Assembly (NCBI GenBank): GCA_040755915.1
Contig: JBFLWM010000041.1
Span: 1 to 64,000, forward strand
Origin: Sulfurivermis sp040755915
GTDB taxonomy: Bacteria > Pseudomonadota > Gammaproteobacteria > Thiohalomonadales > Thiohalomonadaceae
Reading direction: 5' to 3'
Length of the DNA: 64,000 bases
A model generated the notes under the pieces. The model made no database searches. It saw nothing but the letters and a program-made list of their open reading frames with translations, and had not been told where the DNA came from. Made by a program: the position numbers and the translations under genes. Every line of letters begins with the position of its first letter. Position 1 is the first letter of the stretch. Shown here piece by piece: positions 25,921 through 35,351 of this stretch.

Positions 25921-25936
25921 AGCAAGCGGCGTGCCA
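25921..25936 (-). promoter_or_regulatory. Sigma-54 (-24/-12) promoter of nasT
   Basis: The minus strand reads TGGCACGCCGCTTGCT, a complete match to the sigma-54 consensus TGGCACG-N4-TTGC(A/T). The predicted start near 25910 gives a 5' leader of about 27 nt to the nasT ATG. A second equally good site precedes nrtA, so both the regulator and its target would depend on RpoN and probably NtrC. Confidence 0.78.
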
Positions 25937-25945
25937 GACAGCATT

Positions 25946-25962
25946 TGCCTATTTTTGGTGCG
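25946..25962. promoter_or_regulatory. Candidate NtrC-like site near nasT
   Basis: TGCCTATTTTTGGTGCG resembles the NtrC site TGCAC-N7-GGTGCA: the right half GGTGC is intact and the left half keeps TGC. It lies only about 44 bp from the predicted nasT start, closer than most NtrC enhancers, so the call is tentative. Confidence 0.4.
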
Positions 25963-25973
25963 GCCATTCATAA

Positions 25974-25989
25974 TGTGAGCGCGCTCACG
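25974..25989. promoter_or_regulatory. CRP-like palindrome between nasT and a GGDEF gene
   Basis: TGTGAGCGCGCTCACG contains a perfect 14-bp palindrome GTGAGCGCGCTCAC and fits the CRP/Vfr consensus TGTGA-N6-TCACA with one change. It lies 90 bp before the start of the GGDEF protein and about 64-79 bp upstream of the predicted nasT transcription start, so it could serve either gene. Confidence 0.5.
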
Positions 25990-26078
25990 TTGCGCCATAC
26001 CGCATCATCACGGGAACACGCGCGCCACACGCCGCTCCCGCCGCCACCGGAAGGCACTATTCAGATATCGGGTGCCTG

Positions 26079-28148
26079 ATGAGAAAGATAGTCCTGCAGT
26101 ACCGCTACTGGCCCTTGCCGATCCTGATCTGGACCCTGGTGGTCCTCGTCTCCTTTCTGTGGAACCAGACGCAGATCGAGCAGAAGGCACTGCAGCTGGC
26201 CAACGACCGCGCCCAGTTCGTGTTCAAGATGGTGGAGTCGGTGCGCCTGTGGAATGCGCGCCACGGCGGCGTCTACGCCCCCGTCGACGATTACACCCTG
26301 CCCAATCCCTATCTCAAGGTGCCGGAGCGCGAGATCACCACGCCGTCGGGCACCACGCTCACCATGATCAATCCGGCCTACATGACGCGCCAGCTCACCG
26401 ACGTGGTGGCGGAACTGAGCCAGCTGCGCCTGCACCTCACCAGCCTGAAGCCGCTCAATCCCAACAACGCCCCCGACTCCTGGGAGCGCAGCCAGCTGGA
26501 AAAATTCGAGCGCGGCACGGGCGAGGTGAGCGAGCTGGTGGGACAGGGCGCGCAGGCGATATTCCGCTTCATCGCGCCGCTGCGCGTGCAGCAGCCCTGC
26601 CTCAAGTGCCACGAGCATCAGGGCTACCGTCTCGGTGACATCCGCGGCGGCGTCAGCGTGTCTTTCGCCGCCGCGCCGCTGCTGGCGCCGGAGACGGTGC
26701 AGCTGCGCAATATCGGCCTGACCCATCTTGCCGTGTGGCTGCTGCTGTCCGGCCTGACGCTGTTCGCCCTGTCGCGCTTCCGCCGCCAGATGCTGGCGCT
26801 GGAGATGGCCAAGGCACAGACCGAGTCACTGGTGGAGCGGCGCACCGCCGAGCTGCGCGCCGAGGTGGCGGAGCGCCAGCAGGCAGAGGCGCAGTTGCGG
26901 CTGTTCATCGAGTCCTCCGGCGAAGGCATCATCGGCATGAACCTGCAGGGGCTGTGCACTCTGGTCAATCCCGAGGCGCTGCGCATGCTGGGCATGGCGC
27001 GGCCGGACGATCTTCTCGGCCAGCCGCTGCACGAACTGATCCATTACAGCTATGCCGATGGCCGCGTGCATCCGGTCGAAGAGTGTGCGCTGCATGCCAC
27101 GCTGCGCAGCGGCCGCGTGGTGCATGATGACAGCGACGTGTTCTGGCGCCAGGACGGCAGCAGCTTTCCGGTGGAGTACCGTTCCCATCCGCTCCATACC
27201 GACGGCCGCCTGCTCGGCGCCGTGGTCACCTTCAGCGACATCACGGCGCGCAAGCAGGCCGAGACGCAGCTGCGCAAGCTGTCCAGCGCGGTGGAGCACA
27301 GTCCCGCCTCGGCCATCATCACCGACAGCGAGGGAAACATCGAATACGTCAATCCGCGTTTCGTGGAAATGACCGGCTATCTGCCGGAGGAGGTCATCGG
27401 CCAGAATCCGCGCATGTGGCAATCGGGCATAACCCCGCTCAAGACATATCAGCGCCTGTGGGCCACCATCAAGGGCGGCGAGGTGTGGCATGGCGAGGTG
27501 CTCAACAAGGCCAAGGACGGACACCTGTTCTGGGAGAACGCGCGCATTTCGCCCATCAAGAACGACGACGGCGTGATCACCCACTTCGTGGCGGTGAAGG
27601 AGGACATCACCGAGCGCAAGGCGCAGGAGGAGATCATCTGGCGCCAGGCCCATTACGACGGCCTGACCGGCCTGCCCAACCGCGAACTGTTCGCCATGCG
27701 CCTGGAGCAGGCGCTCAATCAGGCGGACCTGAGCGAGGCCCAGGCCGGCCTGCTGTACATCGATCTTGACGGCTTCAAGCAGGTCAACGACAGCTTCGGC
27801 CACGCCGCCGGCGATACGCTGCTGCGCGAGGCGGCGCGGCGCCTGCTCACCTGCGTGCGCGACAGCGATACCGTGGCCCGTCTCGGCGGTGACGAGTTCG
27901 CCATGGTGCTGGCACAGGTGCACGGCGTCAGCGGCGCGCAGGTGGTGGCGCAGAAGGTGTTGCAGGTGCTGATGCAGCCGTTCCAGCTGCACGAGCAGGG
28001 CGTCACCCTGTCGGCCTCGGTGGGCATCGTGCTCTATCCCGACGACGGCGACACGGCCGATGCGCTGCTGCGCCATGCCGACACGGCCATGTACCGCGCC
28101 AAGGAGGCGGGGCGCAACGCTTTCCGCTTCTATAAAGATCCCGTCTGA
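26079..28148 (+). CDS. c-haem DUF3365 sensor with PAS domains and GGDEF diguanylate cyclase
   Basis: The 689-residue inner-membrane protein has a helix near 10-30, a periplasmic DUF3365/Tll0287-like sensor (about 30-205) ending in CLKCH near residue 174 (a CxxCH c-haem site), a second helix (213-235), PAS domains at about 270-385 and 398-520, and a GGDEF domain (524-686). The active-site motif GGDEF is intact, and RDSD lies five residues before it, the RxxD product-inhibition site. No EAL domain is present, so it should synthesise c-di-GMP in response to a haem-sensed redox or gas signal. The sensor half is closely related to that of the histidine kinase at 62389. It is transcribed divergently from nasT. 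Confidence 0.92.
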   Translation: MRKIVLQYRYWPLPILIWTLVVLVSFLWNQTQIEQKALQLANDRAQFVFKMVESVRLWNARHGGVYAPVDDYTLPNPYLKVPEREITTPSGTTLTMINPAYMTRQLTDVVAELSQLRLHLTSLKPLNPNNAPDSWERSQLEKFERGTGEVSELVGQGAQAIFRFIAPLRVQQPCLKCHEHQGYRLGDIRGGVSVSFAAAPLLAPETVQLRNIGLTHLAVWLLLSGLTLFALSRFRRQMLALEMAKAQTESLVERRTAELRAEVAERQQAEAQLRLFIESSGEGIIGMNLQGLCTLVNPEALRMLGMARPDDLLGQPLHELIHYSYADGRVHPVEECALHATLRSGRVVHDDSDVFWRQDGSSFPVEYRSHPLHTDGRLLGAVVTFSDITARKQAETQLRKLSSAVEHSPASAIITDSEGNIEYVNPRFVEMTGYLPEEVIGQNPRMWQSGITPLKTYQRLWATIKGGEVWHGEVLNKAKDGHLFWENARISPIKNDDGVITHFVAVKEDITERKAQEEIIWRQAHYDGLTGLPNRELFAMRLEQALNQADLSEAQAGLLYIDLDGFKQVNDSFGHAAGDTLLREAARRLLTCVRDSDTVARLGGDEFAMVLAQVHGVSGAQVVAQKVLQVLMQPFQLHEQGVTLSASVGIVLYPDDGDTADALLRHADTAMYRAKEAGRNAFRFYKDPV

Positions 28149-28319
28149 CGTATGCTTTCCCTGCACAGCCCGCGCGGGCACCTACACTAAGAATAAAGTC
28201 GGGCCCTTTCTGCAGGCGGGGGCGTTCCTGCGTACAAGCACCCACATGACGTGGGGAAAAGTGGCCCGGACAGATTTTCCCTGCCGTAACAACGAGGGTC
28301 TGCACGGTATCATTCCATC

Positions 28320-31300
28320 ATGAGCCTCCGTTCCGTATCACCAGCCTGGTTGCGCCCCCTGCTTTTCGCCCTGTGTCTGCTGGCCACGCTGGCCCAGGCC
28401 GCGCCGCAGGAGGTGAAGATCGGCGTGCTGTCGCTGCGCGGTCCGGAAAATGCCATGCGCACCTGGGAACCGACCGCCGCCTACCTGACGCAGCGCGTCC
28501 CCGGCTACCGCTTCGTCATCGTTCCGCTCGCCTTCGACCGCCTGTTGCCGGCGGTGGGGGCCGGCGAAGTGGATTTCGTGCTGGCCAACTCCTCCTATTA
28601 CGCCGAGATGGAGCGCGATTACGGCGTCAGCCGCATCGCCACCCTGCGCAACCGCGACGAAGGTCACGCCTACACCCACTTCGGCGGCGTGGTGTTCACC
28701 CGCGCCGAGCGCCAGGACCTCAACAGCTTCGCCGATCTGGTGGGGAAATCCTTCATGGCGGTGGACGCGCAGTCCCTCGGCGGCTTCCACGCCGCCTGGC
28801 GCGAGATGCGCCAGGCCGGCATCGAACCCCATCGTGACTTCAAGCCGTTGCGCTTCGGCGGCACCCATGACGCCGTGGTGTACGCGGTGCGTGACGGCAC
28901 GGTGGACGCCGGCACCGTGCGCACCGACACCCTCGAGCGCATGGCCAAGGAGGGCAAGATCCGGCTGGAGGATTACCACGTCATCCAGCCCACCAGCCAC
29001 CCGGAGTTCATCTTCCTGAGCAGCACCCGGCTCTATCCGGAATGGCCCATGGCGCGGGTGCAGCACACGCCGCAGGCCCTCGGCCACAGCGTGGCGCTGG
29101 CCCTGATGCAGATGCCGGCGGACAGCGCGGCGGCGCTGCGCGGCAACAACGCCGGCTGGACCATCCCGGCCGACTATCAGCCGGTGCACGAACTGCTGCG
29201 CGAGCTGCGCATCGGTCCCTACAGCGAGCTGGGCAAGGTGCGGCCGGCGGATGTGGTGCGCCAGTACGGCGTGTGGCTGGGGCTGGCACTGCTGCTGCTC
29301 CTGGCATTGCTGGCGGCCACGGTCTATTTCATCCGCATCAACCGCCGTCTGCGCCAGACCGATGCGGAGCTGTGCCGCGTCCGTGACGAGCTGGAGCAGC
29401 GCGTCAGCGAGCGCACTGCCGAGCTGCGCCATGCGCTGGATGAACTGGAGGACAGCCGGCGCCGCATCGAGCTGTCGCAGCGCGATTGGCACGATGCCTT
29501 CGATGCCATCCCGCATCCGATCTTCATCCATGACAAGGATCTGCGCATCGTGCACGGCAACCCGGCCTATGTCGCCCGTGCCGGCATGGATGCCGGGCAG
29601 ATCATCGGCCGGCCGTACTGGGAGGTTTTTCCGCGCCTCGATGGCCCCCTGCCCTCCTGCCAGACCTTCCCCGATCGCCTGCATCCGCAGGGTGATGAAG
29701 TGGTGCTGCCCAGCGGCGAGGTGTTCGTGTCGAAGTCGTTCGGCATCCGTCATCTCGACGGCAGCATCCGCCATGCCATCCATATCCTGGAGGACGTCAC
29801 CGCCGAGCGCCATGCCGAGGCGCAGCGCCGCACCCTGAGCCATGCCGTGGCGCAGGCCGGCGAGGGCATCATGGTCATGGATGCGGCACGCATCATCACC
29901 TACTGCAATCCGGCGCTGTGCGGTCTGTTGGGCGGCTCCCATGCCGAACTCGAGGGGCGCACGCTGTTCGAGCTGTTTCCGCCGGCACAGCACGAACAGG
30001 TGAATATCATCTTCGAGCACGCGGCGCGTCCGGAGGGCTGGATGGGTGAGTCGCTGCTGCGGGCGCGCGACGGGCGGCAGATCCCCGTATTTCTCACGGC
30101 CAGTGCCATCCATGATGAACAGCAGACGCATACCGGCTATGTCTTTACGCTGATGGACCTCAGTTCGGTGAAGGAGGCCGAGGCGGCGCTCAAATACCGC
30201 CTCGCCTTCGAGTCACTGGTGGGCGGCATCGCCGGCCGCTTCGTCACCGTCAGCGCGGACTCCATCGAGCAGGAGATCAACCGCGCCCTGCAGCAGATCG
30301 GCCAGTTCGTCAGCGCCGATCGGGCCTACATCTTCGGCCTCGACAGCGATGCCGGACGTCTGGTCGATGTGCACGAGTGGTGTGCCGAGGGGGTGACACC
30401 GCAGGCGGCCCGCCTGGCCGAGCTGGCGATGGACAAATTGCCCTGGTGGATGGGGCGTCTCAAGCGCAACGAGCCATTGCTCATCAATGACGTACTGGCG
30501 CTGCCGCCGGAAGCGGCCGCCGAACGCGACGAATTCCTCGCCGAGGGCATCCGCGCCATGCTGATGGTGCCGATGAGTTACGGCGAACACCACGCCGGCT
30601 ATATCGGTTTCGATGTGACGCAGCAGCCGCGCAGCTGGGTCAAGGAGGATACGCGCATGCTGCGTGCCGCCGGCGAGATCATCTCCAGCGCCCTGCAGCG
30701 CCTGGCGGCGGAACTGCGCGTGCGGCGCAGCGAGATGCGCCTGAAGGAGGCGCAGGAGATCGCCCACCTCGGCAACTGGGACTGGGACATCGTCGCCGGC
30801 ACGCTGTACTGGTCCGACGAGATCTACCGCGTCTTCGGCGTCGAACCGCAGGCCTTCGGCGCCACCTACGAGGCCTTCCTGGAATACATCCATCCCGACG
30901 ACCGGCAGCCGGTGCAGGAGGCGGTGAACAGCGCCCTGCGCCAGGAATCGGCCTACGAGATCGACCACCGCATCGTGTTGCCCGACGGCTCGCACAAGGT
31001 GGTGCACGAAAAGGGGCAGGTGATCTTTGCCGCCGACGGTACCCCGCAGCGCATGATCGGCACGGTGCAGGATGTCACCGACATCCGCCGCGCGGAGCGC
31101 GAGCTGCAGCGCCTCAACCGCGCCCTGCGCACCCTGAGCCGCGGCAATGAAACCCTGGTGCGCGCCGAGAGCGAAGACCAGCTGGTGCGCGACATCTGCA
31201 GGGTGCTGGTGGAGGTGGGCGGCTTCCGCCTGGCCTGGGTGGGCTATCCGCAGCAGGATGCGGAGAAGCGCATCCTGCCGGTGGCCTGGGCCGGCCATGA

Positions 31301-32642
31301 TGCCGGCTATCTGGAGAATGCACATTTCAGTTGGGGCGACGATGAGTGGGGCCGCGGCCCGACCGGCACGGCGCTGCGCAGCGGCGAAACCTTCATCGCC
31401 CGCGACCTGTTGAGTGATCCGGCCTACACGCCCTGGCGCGAGGAGGCGCAGAAGCGCGGCTATGCCTCGCTCATCGCCCTGCCGCTGCGCCACGGCAGCG
31501 AGACGGTGGGTGTGCTCACCATCGACGCGGCGGAACCGGATGCCTTCGACAAGGAGGAGGTGGCCCTGCTCACCGAACTGTCCAACGACCTCGCCTTCGG
31601 CATCGTCAGCCAGCGCGGCCGCCTGCGGCGCGAGGAGGCCGAACACGAGCTGGCGCAGAGCGAGGAGCGCTACCGCGCCCTGGCCGAGAGCGCGCAGGAT
31701 CTCATCTACCGCTACCAGATCTACCCCGAGCACCGTTTCGAGTATGTCAGCCCCTCGGCGCTGGAGATGACCGGCTACACGCCGGAGGAGCACTACGCCG
31801 ATCCGGGGCTGGGCCTGAAGCTGATTCATCCCGACGATCGTGCGCAGTTGCAGGCGATGGTGGAGGGCAAGGTGGAGGAGGGCAGTGCCGTCACCCTGCG
31901 CTGGATCAAGAAGGACGGCACGCAGATCTGGACCGAGCAGCGCAATACCCTGCTGTACGATGAAACCGGCCGCCTGGTGGCGCTGGAGGGCATCGCCCGC
32001 GACATCACCGCGCGCAAGCAGGTGGAGGACGAGCGCAAGCGCATCGGCGAGAGCCTGCAGCGCTCCCTGGTGCAGACCATCCAGGCCATCGCCGTCACCA
32101 TCGAAAAGCGCGACCCCTATACCGCCGGCCATCAGCAGCGTGTGGCGGAGCTGGCCACCGCCATTGCCGGCGAGATGGGCCTGCCGGAAGAACAGCGCGA
32201 GGGCCTGCGCCTCGGCGCGCTGATCCACGACATCGGCAAGATCTACGTGCCGGCGGAATTCCTCAACCGCCCGGGCCACCTGAGCGATACCGAGTTCGAG
32301 ATCATCCAGTCCCATCCGGTGATGGGACACGACATCGTCAAGGGCATCGAATTCCCTTGGCCGGTGGCGCAGATGGTGGTGCAGCACCACGAGCGCCTCG
32401 ACGGCAGCGGCTATCCCAAGGGACTCAAGGGCGACGAGATCCTGCTCGAGGCGCGCATCCTCGCCGTGGCCGACGTGGTCGAGGCCATGGCCTCGCACCG
32501 TCCCTACCGCGCCGCCCTGCCGCTGGAGGAGGCGCTGGTGGAGATCGAGCGCTTCCGCGGCGTCCGCTACGACCCGGCGGTGGTGGATGCCTGCCTCAAG
32601 CTGATCCGCGAAAAGAGCTTCACCTGGCAGGGAAAATTGTAG
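28320..32642 (+). CDS. PhnD-type sensor fused to PAS/GAF domains and HD-GYP phosphodiesterase
   Basis: The 1440-residue protein has a signal peptide (about 1-25) and a periplasmic PhnD-like phosphonate/phosphate-ester-binding domain (about 27-293, starting EVKIGVLSLRGPENAM). A transmembrane helix follows (317-338), then a coiled coil, PAS (390-497), PAS (503-620), GAF (630-793), PAS (810-923), GAF (937-1097), PAS (1113-1233) and HD-GYP (1253-1437). HDIGK and HHERLDGSGYP are intact, so c-di-GMP hydrolysis is expected. PhnD-like sensors on receptors bind small anions or other ligands; the true ligand is unknown. The stop UAG is supplied by a REP element, as in its paralogue at 8860-12927. Confidence 0.93.
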   Translation: MSLRSVSPAWLRPLLFALCLLATLAQAAPQEVKIGVLSLRGPENAMRTWEPTAAYLTQRVPGYRFVIVPLAFDRLLPAVGAGEVDFVLANSSYYAEMERDYGVSRIATLRNRDEGHAYTHFGGVVFTRAERQDLNSFADLVGKSFMAVDAQSLGGFHAAWREMRQAGIEPHRDFKPLRFGGTHDAVVYAVRDGTVDAGTVRTDTLERMAKEGKIRLEDYHVIQPTSHPEFIFLSSTRLYPEWPMARVQHTPQALGHSVALALMQMPADSAAALRGNNAGWTIPADYQPVHELLRELRIGPYSELGKVRPADVVRQYGVWLGLALLLLLALLAATVYFIRINRRLRQTDAELCRVRDELEQRVSERTAELRHALDELEDSRRRIELSQRDWHDAFDAIPHPIFIHDKDLRIVHGNPAYVARAGMDAGQIIGRPYWEVFPRLDGPLPSCQTFPDRLHPQGDEVVLPSGEVFVSKSFGIRHLDGSIRHAIHILEDVTAERHAEAQRRTLSHAVAQAGEGIMVMDAARIITYCNPALCGLLGGSHAELEGRTLFELFPPAQHEQVNIIFEHAARPEGWMGESLLRARDGRQIPVFLTASAIHDEQQTHTGYVFTLMDLSSVKEAEAALKYRLAFESLVGGIAGRFVTVSADSIEQEINRALQQIGQFVSADRAYIFGLDSDAGRLVDVHEWCAEGVTPQAARLAELAMDKLPWWMGRLKRNEPLLINDVLALPPEAAAERDEFLAEGIRAMLMVPMSYGEHHAGYIGFDVTQQPRSWVKEDTRMLRAAGEIISSALQRLAAELRVRRSEMRLKEAQEIAHLGNWDWDIVAGTLYWSDEIYRVFGVEPQAFGATYEAFLEYIHPDDRQPVQEAVNSALRQESAYEIDHRIVLPDGSHKVVHEKGQVIFAADGTPQRMIGTVQDVTDIRRAERELQRLNRALRTLSRGNETLVRAESEDQLVRDICRVLVEVGGFRLAWVGYPQQDAEKRILPVAWAGHDAGYLENAHFSWGDDEWGRGPTGTALRSGETFIARDLLSDPAYTPWREEAQKRGYASLIALPLRHGSETVGVLTIDAAEPDAFDKEEVALLTELSNDLAFGIVSQRGRLRREEAEHELAQSEERYRALAESAQDLIYRYQIYPEHRFEYVSPSALEMTGYTPEEHYADPGLGLKLIHPDDRAQLQAMVEGKVEEGSAVTLRWIKKDGTQIWTEQRNTLLYDETGRLVALEGIARDITARKQVEDERKRIGESLQRSLVQTIQAIAVTIEKRDPYTAGHQQRVAELATAIAGEMGLPEEQREGLRLGALIHDIGKIYVPAEFLNRPGHLSDTEFEIIQSHPVMGHDIVKGIEFPWPVAQMVVQHHERLDGSGYPKGLKGDEILLEARILAVADVVEAMASHRPYRAALPLEEALVEIERFRGVRYDPAVVDACLKLIREKSFTWQGKL

Positions 32643-32704
32643 GAGCGAATCGTATTCGCGACTTGAGTCGGTTCAGGCCTGTCGCGAATGCGATTCGCTC
32701 CTAC
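32639..32704. repeat. GTAG-type REP pair (GTAGGAGCG subtype)
   Basis: GTAGGAGCGAATCGTATTCG opens the element and ATGCGATTCGCTCCTAC closes it. The first GTAG supplies the UAG stop of the PhnD-HD-GYP gene (32640-32642). It closely resembles the element after the HD-GYP gene ending at 12927. Confidence 0.87.
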
Positions 32705-32855
32705 GGGTGTTCTATTCCGGTGCGCCTGCACCACGCCCTGCACCAAAGCGGCACATGATGCCGCCCTCCCTTCGCCGTCAGAGCCCGCTGCCTCGTCCTG
32801 GTGCGCTTCTTGCTCGGGGTATGGCAACGACAACCCCACCGAGGTGCAACGCATC

Positions 32856-34076
32856 ATGCTGGACCAGACCCTTGCCGTAATCCTTGCCGGCGGCACCGGC
32901 ACCCGCCTCAAGCCGCTCACCGCCGAGCGCGCCAAGCCGGCGGTGCCCTTCGGCGGCAAGTACCGCATCATCGACTTCGTGCTGGCCAACTGCCTGCACT
33001 CCGGCCTGCGCCGCGTGCTGGTGCTGACGCAGTACAAGTCCCACTCGTTGCAGAAACACCTGCGCGACGGCTGGTCGATCTTCAATCCGGAGCTGGGCGA
33101 GTACATCACGCCGGTGCCGCCGCAGATGCGCACCGGCGAGCGCTGGTACCAGGGCACCGCCGATGCCATCTACCAGAACCTGTATCTGGTCGAGCGCAGC
33201 GAGGCCGAGGCGGTGCTGATCCTCTCCGCCGACCACATCTACCGCATGGACTACGAGGCGATGCTCAAGGCGCACAAGGCCGGCGGCGCCGATGTCACCG
33301 TGGCGGCGATGCAGGTGCCGCTGGGCGAGGCGCGCGCCTTCGGCGTGATGGCGGTGGATGACGCGGACCGCATCATCGGCTTCGAGGAGAAACCGGAGTC
33401 ACCCCGGCCGATCCCGGGTCAGCCCGACGAGGCGCTGGTGTCCATGGGCATCTATGTGTTTTCCACCGACCTGCTGCTGGACGAGCTGCGCCGCGACCAT
33501 GCCGACGAGGCGTCCAGTCACGATTTCGGCAAGGACATCCTGCCGCGCCTCATCGCCAGCCGGAAGGTGATGGCCTACCGCTTCGGCGGCGACACCGGCC
33601 GTGTCACGCCGGATCGCTACTGGCGCGACGTCGGCACCATCGATGCCTACTACCAGGCCAACATGGACCTGCTCAAGCCGGTGCCGCCGCTGGACCTGTA
33701 CCAGGCCGACTGGCCGATCCGTTCCTACCAGATGCAGACGCCGCCGGCGCGCACCGTGCCCGGCGTCTCCGGCACCGAGGGCATCTTCATCAACTCCATC
33801 GTCGCCGGCGGCGCGGTGATCGCCGGCGGCAGCGTGCAGCACTCGATCCTGTTTCCGCAGGTGTTCGTCGACGACGGCGCCTTCGTCGAGGACGCGATCC
33901 TGTTCCAGGGCGTGCGCGTCGGCGCCGGCGCGCGCCTGCGCCGCTGCATCATCGACAAGGACGTGGTGGTGCCGCCGCGCGAGCAGATCGGCTACGACAG
34001 CAAGCGCGACCGCGAGCGCTTCGCCGTCAGCGAGCAGGGCATCGTGGTGGTGCCCAAGGGCTATCGCTTCGCCTGA
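32856..34076 (+). CDS. glgC: Glucose-1-phosphate adenylyltransferase
   Basis: GlgC makes ADP-glucose from ATP and glucose-1-phosphate, the first committed step of bacterial glycogen synthesis, in the cytoplasm. The 406-residue product has the nucleotidyltransferase signature AVILAGGTGTRLKPLT near residue 8, the allosteric/substrate segment AKPAVPFGGKYRIIDF near 27-42, WYQGTADAIYQN near 100, and a C-terminal left-handed beta-helix (about 290-400) with VAGGAVIAGGSVQHS. The ATG at 32856 with GAGGTG upstream is chosen. Upstream in-frame codons lie in intergenic DNA. No glgA, glgB or glgP is nearby, so glycogen genes are dispersed. Confidence 0.95.
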   Translation: MLDQTLAVILAGGTGTRLKPLTAERAKPAVPFGGKYRIIDFVLANCLHSGLRRVLVLTQYKSHSLQKHLRDGWSIFNPELGEYITPVPPQMRTGERWYQGTADAIYQNLYLVERSEAEAVLILSADHIYRMDYEAMLKAHKAGGADVTVAAMQVPLGEARAFGVMAVDDADRIIGFEEKPESPRPIPGQPDEALVSMGIYVFSTDLLLDELRRDHADEASSHDFGKDILPRLIASRKVMAYRFGGDTGRVTPDRYWRDVGTIDAYYQANMDLLKPVPPLDLYQADWPIRSYQMQTPPARTVPGVSGTEGIFINSIVAGGAVIAGGSVQHSILFPQVFVDDGAFVEDAILFQGVRVGAGARLRRCIIDKDVVVPPREQIGYDSKRDRERFAVSEQGIVVVPKGYRFA

Positions 34077-34130
34077 GCCAGGCCATCGCAAACACGCCGT
34101 TACCAGACGGCAACAGCGTGGCACCGTACC

Positions 34131-34175
34131 GTAGGGCCGGCTTCAGCCGGCCTGGCCGGTTGAAACCGGCCCTAC
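34131..34175. repeat. GTAG-type REP pair (GTAGGGCCGG subtype)
   Basis: GTAGGGCCGGCTTCAGCCGG plus an inverted unit ending ACCGGCCCTAC, 45 bp, lies 55 bp after glgC. It is nearly identical to the element at 38953-38997 and, inverted, to that at 17236-17280. Confidence 0.88.
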
Positions 34176-34561
34176 ATCTAAGCCATGGGGCAGGGTTCGC
34201 TCTCGCCCCAGGGAGAGGGGAGTGAACCATCTTTGCGCCTGATCCTCCCCCCGCCCCCGGGAACCATGCTCCTGCCTTTCCAGCCGCCTGCTTCCATGTA
34301 GCCGGCTCCCCGGGGAGAGGGGCTCTCGTGTCGGCGGATGCGTCTCGTGATTTCATATCCCATTGATTAAAAAGAATTTATTTTGAGCCTCGGCCTGGCG
34401 GTTTCCCTGCCGGCCCGGCGGATACCTGCCGGCCGACCCCTTCCACCACACAGGTGTCCTCCGTAGGCTACGGAAAAATCAGCAATTTGCCGCGATTTCG
34501 ACTAATATGTGCCCCCTCAAATTTTGACCCCCCGCTAGCAACAAGTCCCAAGGAGAACCAT
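34176..34561 (+). other. Intergenic region with CCCTCTCC-type inverted repeat
   Basis: No gene is seen between the REP element and the coiled-coil protein. CTCTCGCCCCAGGGAGAGG near 34200 and CCCGGGGAGAGGGGCTCTCG near 34310 form inverted CT-rich repeats of a kind often dispersed in GC-rich genomes. An AT-rich stretch near 34365-34385 may belong to the promoter of the next gene. Confidence 0.45.
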
Positions 34562-35329
34562 GTGGCTGAAGCAGATCTCGAGCTGCAATTAAAAGTTTGG
34601 AAAGACCTCGCCATCAGCAAGCAGGTGCTGATGCGCGCCGCAACCGATGCCCTCAAGCTGGACCCGAATTGTTCCCAGGAAGAACTCAAGGCCGCCCTCG
34701 ATAACGCCATCAAGCGCTACATCGACGCCGACATCAGCGTCAGCAAGGCGCAGGAGCAGGCCAAGGTCGCCGTCTCCACCATGGAGAAGAAGCTGGCCGA
34801 CAGCGAAAAGGCGCGCAACATCGCCGAAGCCGCCCGCGCCGAAACCCTGGCCAAGCTGGAGAAGTTCGAACAGCAGATGGTCGCCGAGCGCGCCCAGCAT
34901 GCCGCCGAGGCGAAGAAGCTGAAGGACGCCGTCGCCGAGAAGGATCGCGCCATCAAGGCCATCAGCACCGCCCTGGCCGACACGCCGGAAAACGTGGTGA
35001 AGAAGCTGAAGGCGCTGAAGAAGGAAAAGATGGACGAGGCCGATGCCCGCAAGGAAGTCGCCGCCGCCAACAACGCCCTGCGCAAGGAAAAGCAGACCCT
35101 GGAACAGCAGGTGAAGGACATGCAGGCCGCGCAGGAAAACGCCGCCAAGCTGGCGGAGAAGTATCGCGAACTGCACACCCTGTGCAGCGACCTGCATACC
35201 CAGCTCAAGCCGCTGGTGGAAGACGCCAAGAGCCTGCCCGCGCTGCCGGCGCTGGAAGTCTCCGCGCTGGAAGGCATCGAGAAGGTCGGTGCCGAGGAAG
35301 AGAAGAAGGCCGGCAAGGGCAAGCGCTGA
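34562..35329 (+). CDS. Coiled-coil hypothetical protein
   Basis: The 255-residue product is chosen to start at the GTG at 34562, because AAGGAG at 34550-34555 gives ideal spacing. The ATG two bases earlier opens another, immediately closed frame. The protein is rich in Ala, Glu and Lys, with continuous heptad-like sequence from about residue 55 to 225 (for example ISVSKAQEQAKVAVSTMEKK), and begins with a short globular segment ADLELQLKVWKDLAISKQVL. No signal peptide or membrane helix is visible. The C-terminus is highly basic (KKAGKGKR). The function is unknown; a cytoplasmic scaffold or nucleoid-associated role is only speculation. Confidence 0.78.
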   Translation: MAEADLELQLKVWKDLAISKQVLMRAATDALKLDPNCSQEELKAALDNAIKRYIDADISVSKAQEQAKVAVSTMEKKLADSEKARNIAEAARAETLAKLEKFEQQMVAERAQHAAEAKKLKDAVAEKDRAIKAISTALADTPENVVKKLKALKKEKMDEADARKEVAAANNALRKEKQTLEQQVKDMQAAQENAAKLAEKYRELHTLCSDLHTQLKPLVEDAKSLPALPALEVSALEGIEKVGAEEEKKAGKGKR

Positions 35330-35351
35330 TCGGCGCTGCTTCATCATGAGT

